Positions 51,602 to 61,131 are shown, numbered from the stretch's first letter. The stretch is 64,000 bases of DNA from Bacteroidota bacterium (GCA_018267095.1 JAFDZC010000006.1:186001-250000), one strand, 5' to 3'. Notes: generated from the sequence alone by a model not told the origin. Made by a program: numbers and translations.

Positions 51602-51943
51602 TTAGTTTTGGTTTAAAAGTGACAATGCGTTTTCAGGATTTTCAACCTCAATATAGAGTTTGTTGTAGTATTGATTTTTAAGCTCTACGATGATGGTATT
51701 TTTCTCGCGCGTCATATCCCAGAAATTCTTTTTCCCTTTCAAAAAATAGGTTCCGGCAATAATCACAAATGGCACATAAGTTCCGACTCTGAATCCGCAG
51801 AATTTGTGCAACTCTTCTTGATCTTGATAGGCTCTGACAATGTTGTCTTTCGGGACGATGATCTCTGATTTGAGCGCCCATATTTTGTGTAAGCCTTTGA
51901 TTTTAAATATGTAATTGCTGTCTTGAGTTTCGATAGCGACCAT
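51602..51943 (-). CDS. Conserved protein with PH-like fold, unknown function
   Basis: A 113-residue protein with alternating strands and a central GTYVPFVIIAGTYFLKGKK (54-72) hydrophobic hairpin. The pattern IVRAYQDQEE ... FRVGTYVP ... FWDMTREKNTIIVELKN resembles small bacterial PH-like proteins. No catalytic residues apparent. Lies between the YIP1 and hydrolase genes, spaced 12 and 1 bases. Confidence 0.6.
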   Translation of the reverse strand: MVAIETQDSNYIFKIKGLHKIWALKSEIIVPKDNIVRAYQDQEELHKFCGFRVGTYVPFVIIAGTYFLKGKKNFWDMTREKNTIIVELKNQYYNKLYIEVENPENALSLLNQN

Positions 51944-51955
51944 AATATGATGTTT

Positions 51956-52537
51956 TTAATTAATTGCTGAAATGAGGTATTTTGAGATAATTTCTGCTAG
52001 CAACAGAATCAAAATAAACGCAATATTGTTGCGAATGCCTTTGCTGTTAGTGGCCAGTTTAAAGCCGTTGAACAACCAAATTACACTGAGGATTAAAGCC
52101 GCGAGCATGAAAACTGCTTCTACCAATAGCAAAGCCAATGTGACGGTCGATGGTTCGTAGTTACCTCCGTTTTGAAAGGCTTCTAAAATTTGATTTCCGC
52201 TTAAATAACTCGCTTGATTGATGTTGAAGAGAGTCATCAAAACATAAGGCGCTTTGGCCCAAAGAGTCGGATAGAGCAAATCGACAAATCGGGTTTTTGC
52301 ATTGATGGTTTTGCCCAAACCAAACAGTAAAGCCGAAGTAATTCCACAGGCAATGAGCAAGTCGAAGAAAGGTTCCGAGTAACTTACTTTTTCGGTAAAA
52401 TGCAAATCGATGACGCCGTCAAAACGCGCGTTGAAACAGTAACCCAAAACACCTCCGGCCAATAGGGTCAGCAAACCTACAAGCAATTGTTTTTGTTCGG
52501 AAGTTTTTTCAAACGGATGTAAAAAAGCAGTCATCAT
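51956..52537 (-). CDS. YIP1 family membrane protein
   Basis: A 193-residue protein with five membrane segments (about 18-35, 58-75, 95-105, 130-155, 168-190) and the short loops of YIP1 proteins. It overlaps the DUF2089 gene by four bases (ATGA). YIP1 proteins are integral membrane proteins of unclear bacterial role. Its position suggests that it is the target of, or partner to, the zinc-ribbon regulator. Confidence 0.7.
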   Translation of the reverse strand: MMTAFLHPFEKTSEQKQLLVGLLTLLAGGVLGYCFNARFDGVIDLHFTEKVSYSEPFFDLLIACGITSALLFGLGKTINAKTRFVDLLYPTLWAKAPYVLMTLFNINQASYLSGNQILEAFQNGGNYEPSTVTLALLLVEAVFMLAALILSVIWLFNGFKLATNSKGIRNNIAFILILLLAEIISKYLISAIN

Positions 52538-52818
52538 GATTGATATTTTTCTTTGAGGGTTTGTACTTTTTGAATCAAATCGTCGAGTTTGTTGCGCACG
52601 GTCGGATAACTATTGCCCATTTGCGCAGCCATTTCTTTAAGACTGCCGCTGTTGAGCAAAAATTGAATGATAAAGTTTTGTTCGTCTTCAGATAATTGCA
52701 GCAGCATGGGCAAGCTGTAAGATCCCGAAACCTGTGTGCTGCAAACACTGCAACTGAGTTGCGAAACCGAAAGCGGATTTTCGCAACCCGGACATTGAAT
52801 AGGAAGTTTTGGACGCAT
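52534..52818 (-). CDS. DUF2089 family zinc-ribbon/HTH protein
   Basis: A 94-residue protein: zinc ribbon with CPGC (9-12) and CSVC (23-26), then a helix-turn-helix (LSEDEQNFIIQFLLNSGSLKEMAAQMGNSYPTVRNKLD, about 43-80, broken here only for description). This is the DUF2089 layout and suggests a DNA-binding regulator. First gene of the run to the M61 peptidase, with a -7 box just upstream. Confidence 0.82.
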   Translation of the reverse strand: MRPKLPIQCPGCENPLSVSQLSCSVCSTQVSGSYSLPMLLQLSEDEQNFIIQFLLNSGSLKEMAAQMGNSYPTVRNKLDDLIQKVQTLKEKYQS

Positions 52819-52838
52819 ATTGTTTGAATTTGATGAAT

Positions 52839-52846
52839 CAAAATTA
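52839..52846 (-). promoter_or_regulatory. -7 box for the DUF2089 operon
   Basis: Minus-strand TAATTTTG matches TAnnTTTG; a TTTG lies 14 bases further upstream, shorter than the usual 17-23. Confidence 0.45.
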
Positions 52847-52913
52847 AATAAAATTTAATACAAACTAAATAAAATTAAAAAAATATTTTTATTTGTTTAA
52901 GTGTAAGAACAAA

Positions 52914-52938
52914 AAAAGCATCCGTATTAGATGCTTTT
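52914..52938. terminator. Hairpin terminator, first of two
   Basis: AAAAGCATC (52914-52922) pairs with GATGCTTTT (52930-52938) around a seven-base loop. It lies between the DUF2805 and DUF2089 genes. Confidence 0.6.
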
Positions 52939-52950
52939 GTACACAAAAAA

Positions 52951-52979
52951 AACTCCCGCCGATGGATAGGGCAGGAGTT
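52951..52979 (-). terminator. Terminator after the DUF2805 gene
   Basis: AACTCC and GCC (52951-52960) pair with GGC and GGAGTT (52970-52979) with one mismatch. On the minus strand it runs into the T tract complementary to 52945-52950. Confidence 0.75.
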
Positions 52980-52983
52980 GATT

Positions 52984-53256
52984 TTAAAATTTATTTTTAA
53001 TGTAGTATTTGCCGTCTAGTTCGTCGTCAAAATCATCTATCCGAATCGGTTTTGGTTTTGGCTTGGCCGCATTGGCTTTTTTCTTCCAAGCTTCGTATTG
53101 GTCGGCAGGCATTCGTTTTTTCATAATTTCGAGCACTTCTTTTTCATCAATGCCGAATTCTTTTTTAATTACCTCAAAAGGGTTTCTTTCTTCAAGGGCC
53201 AGCGAAATCAGTCTTTCGTTTTCTTCCCTAGTAAGCTCGCGTCTACTCTTTTTCAT
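52984..53256 (-). CDS. DUF2805/TIGR03643 family protein
   Basis: A 90-residue basic protein. The LTREENERLISLALEERNPFEVIKK start and MKKRMPADQYEAWKKK stretch match the TIGR03643 family, short proteins found in many bacteria. A helix-turn-helix-like fold is probable. No function is established. It ends in a double hairpin terminator. Confidence 0.85.
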   Translation of the reverse strand: MKKSRRELTREENERLISLALEERNPFEVIKKEFGIDEKEVLEIMKKRMPADQYEAWKKKANAAKPKPKPIRIDDFDDELDGKYYIKNKF

Positions 53257-53355
53257 GGGTTGAAAATTATTTCAAAGGTGTTTTTTCTAGTTAGTTACGT
53301 TTTATACATCCAATATTAATAAAAAAAATTATTCGTTCACCTTTGCCAAAAAAAA

Positions 53356-54186
53356 TTATTCCGGCGCCGAGGCTTTTCGCTTGGCTTGAAACGGAATCAC
53401 AAGCAACGCTTTAATGCGATTGTGTTCTTGTTCGTCCGGATGCGTATCAACACCATAAATAATATTTTCTTTCGGCAAAGTCATATAAGTTCCGAAGAGT
53501 CGATCCCAAACCGAGAAAATATTGCCGTAATTGCTGTCAGTATAAGGCAATTTGTAGTGATGATGAACCTTGTGCATATCCGGCGAGACAATCAAATAAC
53601 TCAACCATAAATCAAGCTTTCCGGGCAAGCTGATATTGGCATGATTGAATTGTGTGGCCACAACCGATAAGGTTTGATACAAAAAAATCATCCACATCGG
53701 GCAGCCGACTAGTGCAACGCCCAAAGTTGTAAAAATGAAACGCAAAATACTTTCGCCGGGATGATGTCTGTTGGCCGAAGTCGTGTCAATCCAAGTATCG
53801 GTGTGGTGAATCAAATGAAAACGCCACAGCCACGAAACGCGGTGTTCTATCCAATGAATCAAATAGGCGCCAAAAAAATCCATGAGCAATAAACCAACGA
53901 AAGTGTAAAGTAAAATGGGCATTTCCGGAAGCCATTGCAGCAATCCAAAATGATTTGTTACGACCCAATCAGAGGTTTTGACCAAGATAAAAGCCAGCAA
54001 AAAGTTAATCACAATGGTTGTCAGCGTAAAAAAAATGTTGATTCCGGCATGCTGCCATTTGCTGTATTTGAATCGAAACAGCGGAAACTGATTTTCAATG
54101 AGCCAAAAAAGAGTAATGCCGCCCACCAAAATTAGACTTCGGTGCGATGACGGAATCGTTGAAAAATAAGCAATGATTTGTTCCAT
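53356..54186 (-). CDS. Sterol desaturase/fatty acid hydroxylase family protein
   Basis: A 276-residue membrane di-iron enzyme. Four hydrophobic segments and the eight-histidine pattern: HWIEH (about 112-116), HLIHH (about 125-129), and HKVHHH (about 206-211) with NHAN before it. Such proteins hydroxylate or desaturate lipids. The DUF2721-alkB-hydroxylase order is spaced 2 and 9 bases, so the three form an operon. Confidence 0.88.
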   Translation of the reverse strand: MEQIIAYFSTIPSSHRSLILVGGITLFWLIENQFPLFRFKYSKWQHAGINIFFTLTTIVINFLLAFILVKTSDWVVTNHFGLLQWLPEMPILLYTFVGLLLMDFFGAYLIHWIEHRVSWLWRFHLIHHTDTWIDTTSANRHHPGESILRFIFTTLGVALVGCPMWMIFLYQTLSVVATQFNHANISLPGKLDLWLSYLIVSPDMHKVHHHYKLPYTDSNYGNIFSVWDRLFGTYMTLPKENIIYGVDTHPDEQEHNRIKALLVIPFQAKRKASAPE

Positions 54187-54195
54187 AAATCAAAT

Positions 54196-54795
54196 TTAAT
54201 GAATTACCCGAAAGGTCAAATTAATCCGGCCGCTGATAGGTTGCGCCGTTTTGGGAATTTGATGCTTCCAGAAATGTTGTGTTGTTCCTTTCATGAGCAG
54301 CAAACTTCCGTGTTCGAGCAATATTTTTTGTTTGATATCCAGCGAATTGTGTTTGAGGTGAAACCACCGATCAGCGCCCAAACTCACCGAAGCAATCACC
54401 GGATTTTCACCGAGTTCTTTTTCGTCATCAGCATGCCAACCGTTGCTGTCTTTGCCGTCGCGATAATAATTGAGCAGCACTGTCGTGAATGATACTTCGG
54501 CAACGCTTTCGACTTGATATTTTATTTTTTGCAACAACAAATTCCACGGATGCGGCTGCATGGTAATATTGGAGTAGGTGTAAGGTTTGCCATCGTTTCC
54601 GTATAAGGCAGTCAATCTCGGCTGAAAATGTTCTTGTCCGTAAACTTTGATTTTGTCGTGTTGCCAAGGCGTTTGATCGCGCAATGTTTTGAATAAATCA
54701 TCGGCGATATCAGGCAGAAAGAATCCCGGATGATAAACGATTTCCGCATCGGGCAAATCAAGTTGCAAAGGTTCAGAGCCAAATAACAAACTCAT
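54196..54795 (-). CDS. alkB: AlkB-like 2-oxoglutarate/Fe(II) dioxygenase
   Basis: A 199-residue dioxygenase. Iron ligands in WHADDE (HxD, about 121-125) and the distal His in TTQHFWKHQIPK; the 2-oxoglutarate Arg is in RINLTFR at the C-terminus. PRLTALYGNDG and YRDGKDSNGWHADD resemble the ALKBH2/3-type repair of methylated bases. Substrate, DNA or RNA, is inferred only. Confidence 0.85.
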   Translation of the reverse strand: MSLLFGSEPLQLDLPDAEIVYHPGFFLPDIADDLFKTLRDQTPWQHDKIKVYGQEHFQPRLTALYGNDGKPYTYSNITMQPHPWNLLLQKIKYQVESVAEVSFTTVLLNYYRDGKDSNGWHADDEKELGENPVIASVSLGADRWFHLKHNSLDIKQKILLEHGSLLLMKGTTQHFWKHQIPKTAQPISGRINLTFRVIH

Positions 54796-54797
54796 TT

Positions 54798-55193
54798 TTA
54801 TTGTTCATCGATTAAACCACTCAAATGCACGCGCAAAGCTTCGACTGAAATGCTGATTTCCCAAAACGAAATGCCCAGTGAAATCAACAGACACAGCAAG
54901 CTAATGCCAAACAAATAAATGCCGGCCAAATGCTGTTCTAAAAACAAAAGCAACATCGCAAAGACCGACATAAACAAACACAAAACGCCAAACATTTGCA
55001 TGTAACGGATCAGCGTTAATCGCAAATTCAGGTTTTTGATTTCTAATAAAGTCGAGGGACTGGCTTTTTCGTCGTAGTTTTTTTTGAGTCCGCGAATGAT
55101 ACTTGCAATGGTCAAAAATCGATTCGTGTAAGCCAATAAAATGAGTGAAGTGGCCGAGAAAAGTAAAGCGGGCGTTTCAATAGTCAGTGTCAT
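54798..55193 (-). CDS. DUF2721 family membrane protein
   Basis: A 131-residue protein with three membrane helices (about 8-28, 55-78, 88-110) and the start ETPALLFSATSLILLAYTNRF typical of DUF2721. The ATG at 55193 is preferred over 55247, which would add a basic, cysteine-containing stretch unlike the family. First gene of the operon with alkB. Function unknown. Confidence 0.8.
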   Translation of the reverse strand: MTLTIETPALLFSATSLILLAYTNRFLTIASIIRGLKKNYDEKASPSTLLEIKNLNLRLTLIRYMQMFGVLCLFMSVFAMLLLFLEQHLAGIYLFGISLLCLLISLGISFWEISISVEALRVHLSGLIDEQ

Positions 55194-55315
55194 AGCGGTT
55201 TGTATTTGATGTTTTTTTAGTCTTGAATTATGCCAAGGACAGTGCAATTTACTAATAGTTAAATAAAGAAACCATGATTTTTAAATAACAAATTAGTACT
55301 AACTTGCGGCCAGTA

Positions 55316-58300
55316 ATGATTGCATCAAAAATGTTTCGAATCGGTCTGCGATGCCTGATTGGGATTGCTTTTCTCGCGCTCACTTTTCAGAAAAGTACAG
55401 CGCAATGTCTGCGTATTGAGACCATTTTGGTCGATTCTTGCGATAATTCCGGAGACGAAGGTTTTAATGAAATGTTCAGTTTTGTAGTCGGACCGGCGCC
55501 GCTTAACATTGCTCAGATGACAGTTACTTGGCCTAGTCAATCTTGGCAAGGATTAGTTCAAAACTCTGTTACTTCAACTAAAGTGGCCGGACTAAATGCG
55601 CAAATTTCGGCTTTGGGCGGTTGTGGCCAACTCATCGAGCCCACCGGAACTATACCTGCGAATGCTAGTGTGATTGTGATTACCAGTCAGAATTTTACAC
55701 CTTCAGCCAACGTATTTGGGGCTTTGAGTCATGACGTTTATATTTTATTTCAAGATAATACGACTGTTCCGCAAGGTCACTTTGGCAATTACAACGCTAA
55801 TCCTGGAATTAGGACACTCACCGTTAGTTTTGGTGGTGGATGCAATGTTTCGGTAAGTTATGACAGAACTCTACTCGTTGATGCTAATGGATTACCCGGC
55901 GCAGCCAATGGTGCTAGTGTTGTTTACAATGCTGCCGGAAATCCAACTTATACTAATCTAGGCTGTGTGGCTCCGGTAGATGTTTTTTCGGTAGATGCCG
56001 GAACCGTGAGTCCAGCTTGTGTGGGCGCTACGGTATCTTTAACCGGAACTGCTCAGGGACAAAACTCACTTACTTGGTCAGCGCCGGTAGGGACTTTTAG
56101 CAGCCCAAATTCATTGAATACCAATTATACTTTGCCTTTTACCGCTTCGGGATCGGTCATCTTGACATTGACAGCCACCAATGCCTGCGGAAATTCTATT
56201 ACCGATACAGTAACTTTAAACGTCAATCCCGGAACGGTTCCCACTTTTAACCAACCTGTGGCTATTTGCGCAGGCGAAACTTTAGCTGCTTTGCCCACCA
56301 CATCGCTCAACGGCATTATCGGGAGTTGGACACCACCGCTTGATAATACGCAAACCACCCAGTATACTTTTACGCCCAATTCCGGACAGTGCGCCACAAC
56401 CAAACAACTCACGATTACGGTCAATCCATCAACAATACCAGCATTTAACCAAGTAGCACCCATTTGTGCAGGCCAAGCTTTATCGGCTTTGCCCACAACT
56501 TCTAATAATGGAATTACCGGAACATGGTCTCCGCCGCTGGATAATACCCAGACCACTGATTATACCTTTACACCGAATGCCGGTCAATGCGCGTCGCCGG
56601 TTGTGATGCGTATTACCGTTACCCCCGGAACCATTCCTACTTTTACGCAAATACCGCCGGTTTGTAATGGTTCTCCTATGACGGCTTTACCAACCACATC
56701 ACTCGAAGGAATTACCGGAACTTGGCAACCGGCTCTTAATAATACTGCAACAACACTGTATACCTTTACACCCAATGCAGGTCAATGCAGCAACCAACAA
56801 GCGGTAATGACCATTACAGTAACTTCAGCCAATGTTACTCCGACTTTTGCACAAATTGGGCCGATTTGTGTCAACCAAACTTTAAATCCATTACCGACTA
56901 CTTCGCTCGAAGGAATTACAGGAACGTGGTTTCCGGCACCCAATAATTTGATCAATACAACCTATACTTTTACACCCAATGCGGGGCAATGTGCCAACAA
57001 TACCACAATGACCATCGCAGTAAGTAATCAGGTAACCCCCAATTTTGTACAAGTGGCACCGATTTGCAACGGCGATGTTTTAGCGCCCTTGCCAACCACT
57101 TCTTTGAATGGAATTACCGGAACTTGGTCACCGGCACTCAACAACACTTCCGATACTACTTATACTTTTACACCTTCGTCGGGTTCTTGTGCATCCGTGT
57201 CTTTTATGACGATTCAGGTGCAACAACCTACGATTCCTGTTTTTACTCAAGTAGCTGCTATTTGTGCTGGACAATCATTATCGGCTTTACCGACCACTTC
57301 GAACAACGGAATTACCGGAACATGGTCACCTGCCATCAATAATACACTAACTACTGATTATACTTTTACGCCCACCTCGGGGCAATGCGCTACAACAGCT
57401 ACCATGCGCATCACGGTCAATCAAGTGGTAACGCCCATTTTTACACAAGTAAATCCAATTTGTTTGGGACAATCTTTGACTGCTTTACCTACAACATCAA
57501 ACAACGGCATTACGGGAACTTGGTCGCCGTCACTTGACAATACCCAAACAACACGCTACACATTTACCCCAAATTCAGGACAATGCGCTACTTCGGTTGA
57601 CATGACCATTGTCGTGAATAATCCAAGCATCGTTCCTACATTCACGCAAGTGCCGCCGATATGCACCGGGCAAAATTTATCGGCTTTGCCAACGACATCA
57701 AATAATGGAATTATCGGAGTTTGGTCACCGGCATTGAATAATTCAGCAACCACTCGTTATACTTTTACGCCGAATTCAGGGCAATGTGCTTTGCCTACTT
57801 TTATGGATATTGTCGTGACCAATGCCAATATTACACCCACCTTTAATCCAGTTGCTCCGATTTGTTCCGGCGAACTTTTATCTGCTTTGCCGACTTCTTC
57901 ACTCAACGGAATTACCGGAAGTTGGTCACCGGCTTTAAGCAATACACAATCTAAGATTTACACTTTTACGCCCAACCCTGGACAGTGCGCTTTACCGGCT
58001 CAATTGGGCATTACAGTGGTGAACAATGTTCAGCCGTTGTTCAATGTTTTGCCTGCGGTCTGCGAGGGAAGTTTGATTGCTCCGTTGCCGACGACTTCGC
58101 TCAACGGAATCACCGGAACTTGGTCACCACCACTAAGCAACACCCAAACCCAAACGTATACTTTTACACCTAATGCGGGACAATGTGCTCTTTCGGCACA
58201 ACTTACGCAAACCATCAATATCAAAACGGTTCCTTCATTTGCCACTGAATTAGATGTTTGTGAAGGTGGAATTGCTCCGATTTTATCTAATATTTCTTCC

Positions 58301-59152
58301 AACGGAATCACCGGGACTTGGGCTCCGGCCGTCATTAATAACCTTGTAGACGGAATTTATGTTTTTACGCCTTCGGCCGTTGAATGTGCAACCCAAGCAA
58401 GTTTAGAAGTAAGGATTCAACCCAATCCGGTGTTTGCTCAAACTTCATACATCTGCTCTGATGCTGCGGGTTTGCCTTTGACGCAATCGTTTTTAGATAC
58501 CGGTTTATCTACCGCAGATTACACTTTTGTATGGACGCAAAACGGTCAGCCTTTGACTGTGAATTCTTCGGCTTATTTGGCCACGACTATCGGAAACTAT
58601 CAAGCAGTTGCTACTGAAAATATTTCAGGTTGTACAGTTACTTATTTATTTTCTGTTTTAGATAGTCCTCCGGCGACTGCTGAGGTTTTTGTTAATCAAG
58701 AATTGGCCGATCAGCAGCAAATTGTAGTCGTTACTTCGGGCGGAAGCGGTCAGTTTTTGTATCAGCTTAATTACGGAGCATTTCAAACCGACAATACTTT
58801 TGTGGTGACGCAAGGCGGAGATTACGTTGTTCATGTAAAAGAGATCAGTGGTTGCAACAGTTTTGATTTACCGGTAACGGTTTTGGGATATCCGAAATTT
58901 TTCACACCCAATGACGACGGATACAACGATACTTGGAACATTCAAGGTTTGAAACCCGGACAGAAAGGCGAGATCAGTATTTTTGACCGCTACGGAAAGT
59001 TACTCAAACAATTCTCGGCACAGAGTACCGGTTGGGACGGAACCTACAACGGTCAGCCATTGCCCTCGACCGACTATTGGTTTGTGATTGATTACCAAAC
59101 AGCCTCAGGAGCAGAACGAACCTTCAAAGCGCATTTTTCGCTCAAACGATAA
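55316..59152 (+). CDS. Repeat-rich surface protein with type B gliding-motility CTD (T9SS cargo)
   Basis: A 1278-residue secreted protein. Signal peptide to about residue 30 (LALTFQKSTAQ), a beta-rich N-terminal region (about 31-230), Ig-like domain (about 231-306), eleven 66-residue repeats, a further domain, and the type B C-terminal domain (FFTPNDDGYNDTWNI ... SIFDRYGKLL ... GWDGTYNGQPLPSTDYWFV). Type B CTDs direct export by the T9SS. ATG 55316 is preferred over TTG 55304, and a TAACTTGCGG string at 55299-55308 may be a variant promoter. Likely an adhesin or cell-surface filament component. Confidence 0.9.
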   Translation: MIASKMFRIGLRCLIGIAFLALTFQKSTAQCLRIETILVDSCDNSGDEGFNEMFSFVVGPAPLNIAQMTVTWPSQSWQGLVQNSVTSTKVAGLNAQISALGGCGQLIEPTGTIPANASVIVITSQNFTPSANVFGALSHDVYILFQDNTTVPQGHFGNYNANPGIRTLTVSFGGGCNVSVSYDRTLLVDANGLPGAANGASVVYNAAGNPTYTNLGCVAPVDVFSVDAGTVSPACVGATVSLTGTAQGQNSLTWSAPVGTFSSPNSLNTNYTLPFTASGSVILTLTATNACGNSITDTVTLNVNPGTVPTFNQPVAICAGETLAALPTTSLNGIIGSWTPPLDNTQTTQYTFTPNSGQCATTKQLTITVNPSTIPAFNQVAPICAGQALSALPTTSNNGITGTWSPPLDNTQTTDYTFTPNAGQCASPVVMRITVTPGTIPTFTQIPPVCNGSPMTALPTTSLEGITGTWQPALNNTATTLYTFTPNAGQCSNQQAVMTITVTSANVTPTFAQIGPICVNQTLNPLPTTSLEGITGTWFPAPNNLINTTYTFTPNAGQCANNTTMTIAVSNQVTPNFVQVAPICNGDVLAPLPTTSLNGITGTWSPALNNTSDTTYTFTPSSGSCASVSFMTIQVQQPTIPVFTQVAAICAGQSLSALPTTSNNGITGTWSPAINNTLTTDYTFTPTSGQCATTATMRITVNQVVTPIFTQVNPICLGQSLTALPTTSNNGITGTWSPSLDNTQTTRYTFTPNSGQCATSVDMTIVVNNPSIVPTFTQVPPICTGQNLSALPTTSNNGIIGVWSPALNNSATTRYTFTPNSGQCALPTFMDIVVTNANITPTFNPVAPICSGELLSALPTSSLNGITGSWSPALSNTQSKIYTFTPNPGQCALPAQLGITVVNNVQPLFNVLPAVCEGSLIAPLPTTSLNGITGTWSPPLSNTQTQTYTFTPNAGQCALSAQLTQTINIKTVPSFATELDVCEGGIAPILSNISSNGITGTWAPAVINNLVDGIYVFTPSAVECATQASLEVRIQPNPVFAQTSYICSDAAGLPLTQSFLDTGLSTADYTFVWTQNGQPLTVNSSAYLATTIGNYQAVATENISGCTVTYLFSVLDSPPATAEVFVNQELADQQQIVVVTSGGSGQFLYQLNYGAFQTDNTFVVTQGGDYVVHVKEISGCNSFDLPVTVLGYPKFFTPNDDGYNDTWNIQGLKPGQKGEISIFDRYGKLLKQFSAQSTGWDGTYNGQPLPSTDYWFVIDYQTASGAERTFKAHFSLKR
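56234..58426 (+). repeat. Eleven tandem 66-residue repeats in the surface protein
   Basis: Units of about 199 bases start with [TV]xPxF and carry a Cys in xICxGxxL, the core LPTTSxNGITGTWSPxLxNTxTTxYTF split by variation, and a second Cys in GQCA. Copies 1-10 are clear and copy 11 is degenerate. Ten units fill 56234-58225. Confidence 0.92.
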
Positions 59153-59156
59153 AAAG

Positions 59157-59188
59157 AAAACCCGCAAATTCAAAACTTGCGGGTTTTT
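59157..59188. terminator. Bidirectional terminator between the surface protein and htpG
   Basis: AAAACCCGCAA (59157-59167) pairs with TTGCGGGTTTT (59177-59187) around a nine-base loop, with A and T tracts on the two sides, so it can stop both convergent transcripts. Confidence 0.88.
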
Positions 59189-59204
59189 ATTAATTGGTTG
59201 AAAT

Positions 59205-61088
59205 TTATTTAATCAACTCAAAACTTCTCTTGACAAAAGCGGTGAGTTCTTCGCCTTTTAAAAGTCCTTGAGATATTTTCGCTAAATCAAGCGCTTGTTT
59301 GACCAAACTTTCTTGCGCTGAGGCATCCGCTTTAAGAATCGTCGAAGCCAAATCAGAGTTGGTGTTCACCACTAAATTGTACATTTCCGGAAAGTTACCC
59401 ATGCCAAACATGCCACCGCCGCCGGTTTGACTCATTTCTTTCATACGGCGCATAAATTCAGGTTGGGTAATGATGAACGGAGCTGCGTGGCTGTCCATCG
59501 CTTCGAGTTGCACTGAATAAGTCGTGTTCGGTACAATACCTTCTAAAACGGTTTTTAGTTGGGTTGATTCTTCTTCAGAAAGTTTTGAAATCTGTGCTTC
59601 GTCTTTTTTGATGAGCTTGTCAATATGATCGGCATCCACGCGGGCAAAGGTTAGCTGCTTGTTGTCGGCTTCTAATTTTTGGATCAAATGCGACACAATT
59701 GGCGAATCGAGCAATAATACTTGGTAGCCTTTTTCTTTGGCGATGTCAATATAGCTGTGTTGTGCGTCTTTATTAGATGCATACAACACGACTAAGTTTC
59801 CGTCTTTGTCTGTCTGATTGTCTTTGATAGCTTCTTTGAGTTCTGCCAAGGTGTAAAACTTACCGTCAACGGTTGGATAGAGCACAAAATCTCCGGCTTT
59901 TTCGTAGAATTTAGGCTCTGAAAGCATGCCGTATTCAAGAACGATTTTGATGTCGTTCCATTTTTGTTCAAAATCTTCGCGGTTTTCGTTGAAGAGCGAT
60001 TTGAGTTTGTCAGCAACTTTTCGGGTAATGTAATTCGAGATTTTCTTCACATTTCCATCGGCTTGCAAATACGAGCGCGATACGTTGAGCGGAATATCCG
60101 GAGAATCAATTACTCCGCGCAACATCACCAAAAACTCAGGAACAATGCCTTCGACATTATCGGTCACAAATACTTGGTTTTGATATAATTGAATTTTGTC
60201 CTTTTGTACCTGAAGATTCGCATCGAGTTTCGGGAAGTATAAGATTCCGGTCAAGTTAAACGGATAATCCACGTTCAGGTGAATGTTGAACAACGGCTCT
60301 TCAAATTGCATCGGATACAATTCGCGATAAAACGCTGCGTAATCTTCGTCTTTCAAATCCGAAGGTTGTTTGGTCCAGGCCGGATTTGGGTTATTGATGA
60401 TATTGTCTACGTCGATGAATTCAGTTTTGTAATCTTCGCCGGCATCTTCCGGTTTTGGAAGCGCTTCTTTTTTGGTTCCGAATTTAATCGGCACCGGCAT
60501 AAATTTGTTGTATTTGGTCAGTAGCTGACGAATTTTGCTTTCTTCTAAAAACTCAACAGAATCTTCAGCAATGTGTAGAATAATTTCGGTTCCGCGGTCG
60601 GTTTTATCGTGGGCTACCAAAGTAAATTCTGGGCTGCCATCGCAAGTCCAATGCGCGGCCGGTTCGTCTTTGTATGATTTGGTGATGATTTCTACTTTTT
60701 CGGCTACCATAAAAGCCGAGTAGAAGCCCAACCCGAAATGTCCGATAATGCCTGAATCTTTGGCAGAATCTTTATATTTTTCAAGGAATTCTTCGGCACC
60801 CGAAAAAGCTACTTGGTTGATGTATTTTTCGACTTCTTCAGCCGTCATCCCCAAACCTTGGTCAATGATGTGGAGTTTTTTGCCGTCTTTGTCAATTTTG
60901 ACTTCAATCAACGGTTGACCATATTCAACTTTGGCCTCGCCGATGCTGGTGAGGTGTTTGAGTTTCAGGGTGGCGTCGGTGGCGTTTGAGACCAATTCGC
61001 GCAAGAAAATTTCGTGGTCGCTGTATAAAAACTTCTTAATCAGCGGGAAGATGTTTTCAACCGATACATTAATTTTTCCTGTTGTCAT
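59205..61088 (-). CDS. htpG: Molecular chaperone HtpG (Hsp90)
   Basis: A 627-residue Hsp90. The N-terminal ATPase has ELVSNATDATLKL (with the catalytic Glu, about 33-45), DQGLGMT, and GxFGLGFYS (about 118-126). The middle and C-terminal dimerisation domains complete the protein. Length matches bacterial HtpG. Upstream (61089-61261) lie TGTCA/TGACA inverted repeats, which may explain heat or stress control. Confidence 0.95.
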   Translation of the reverse strand: MTTGKINVSVENIFPLIKKFLYSDHEIFLRELVSNATDATLKLKHLTSIGEAKVEYGQPLIEVKIDKDGKKLHIIDQGLGMTAEEVEKYINQVAFSGAEEFLEKYKDSAKDSGIIGHFGLGFYSAFMVAEKVEIITKSYKDEPAAHWTCDGSPEFTLVAHDKTDRGTEIILHIAEDSVEFLEESKIRQLLTKYNKFMPVPIKFGTKKEALPKPEDAGEDYKTEFIDVDNIINNPNPAWTKQPSDLKDEDYAAFYRELYPMQFEEPLFNIHLNVDYPFNLTGILYFPKLDANLQVQKDKIQLYQNQVFVTDNVEGIVPEFLVMLRGVIDSPDIPLNVSRSYLQADGNVKKISNYITRKVADKLKSLFNENREDFEQKWNDIKIVLEYGMLSEPKFYEKAGDFVLYPTVDGKFYTLAELKEAIKDNQTDKDGNLVVLYASNKDAQHSYIDIAKEKGYQVLLLDSPIVSHLIQKLEADNKQLTFARVDADHIDKLIKKDEAQISKLSEEESTQLKTVLEGIVPNTTYSVQLEAMDSHAAPFIITQPEFMRRMKEMSQTGGGGMFGMGNFPEMYNLVVNTNSDLASTILKADASAQESLVKQALDLAKISQGLLKGEELTAFVKRSFELIK

Positions 61089-61131
61089 ATCTGTGTTTTT
61101 TAATTTAAAATTTTCAGCCGCTTGTCAAATA

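Noticed and set aside
55194..55247. Longer start for the DUF2721 gene
   Set aside because: It adds a stretch unlike the family; ATG 55193 gives the usual N-terminus.
56125..56556. 143-codon minus-strand frame in the repeat region
   Set aside because: It is the reverse-frame shadow of the repeats and recurs in each unit.
56234..58426. Possible CRISPR array because of regular 199-base spacing
   Set aside because: The repeats are inside one long coding frame, are far too long, differ at synonymous sites and have no unique spacers.
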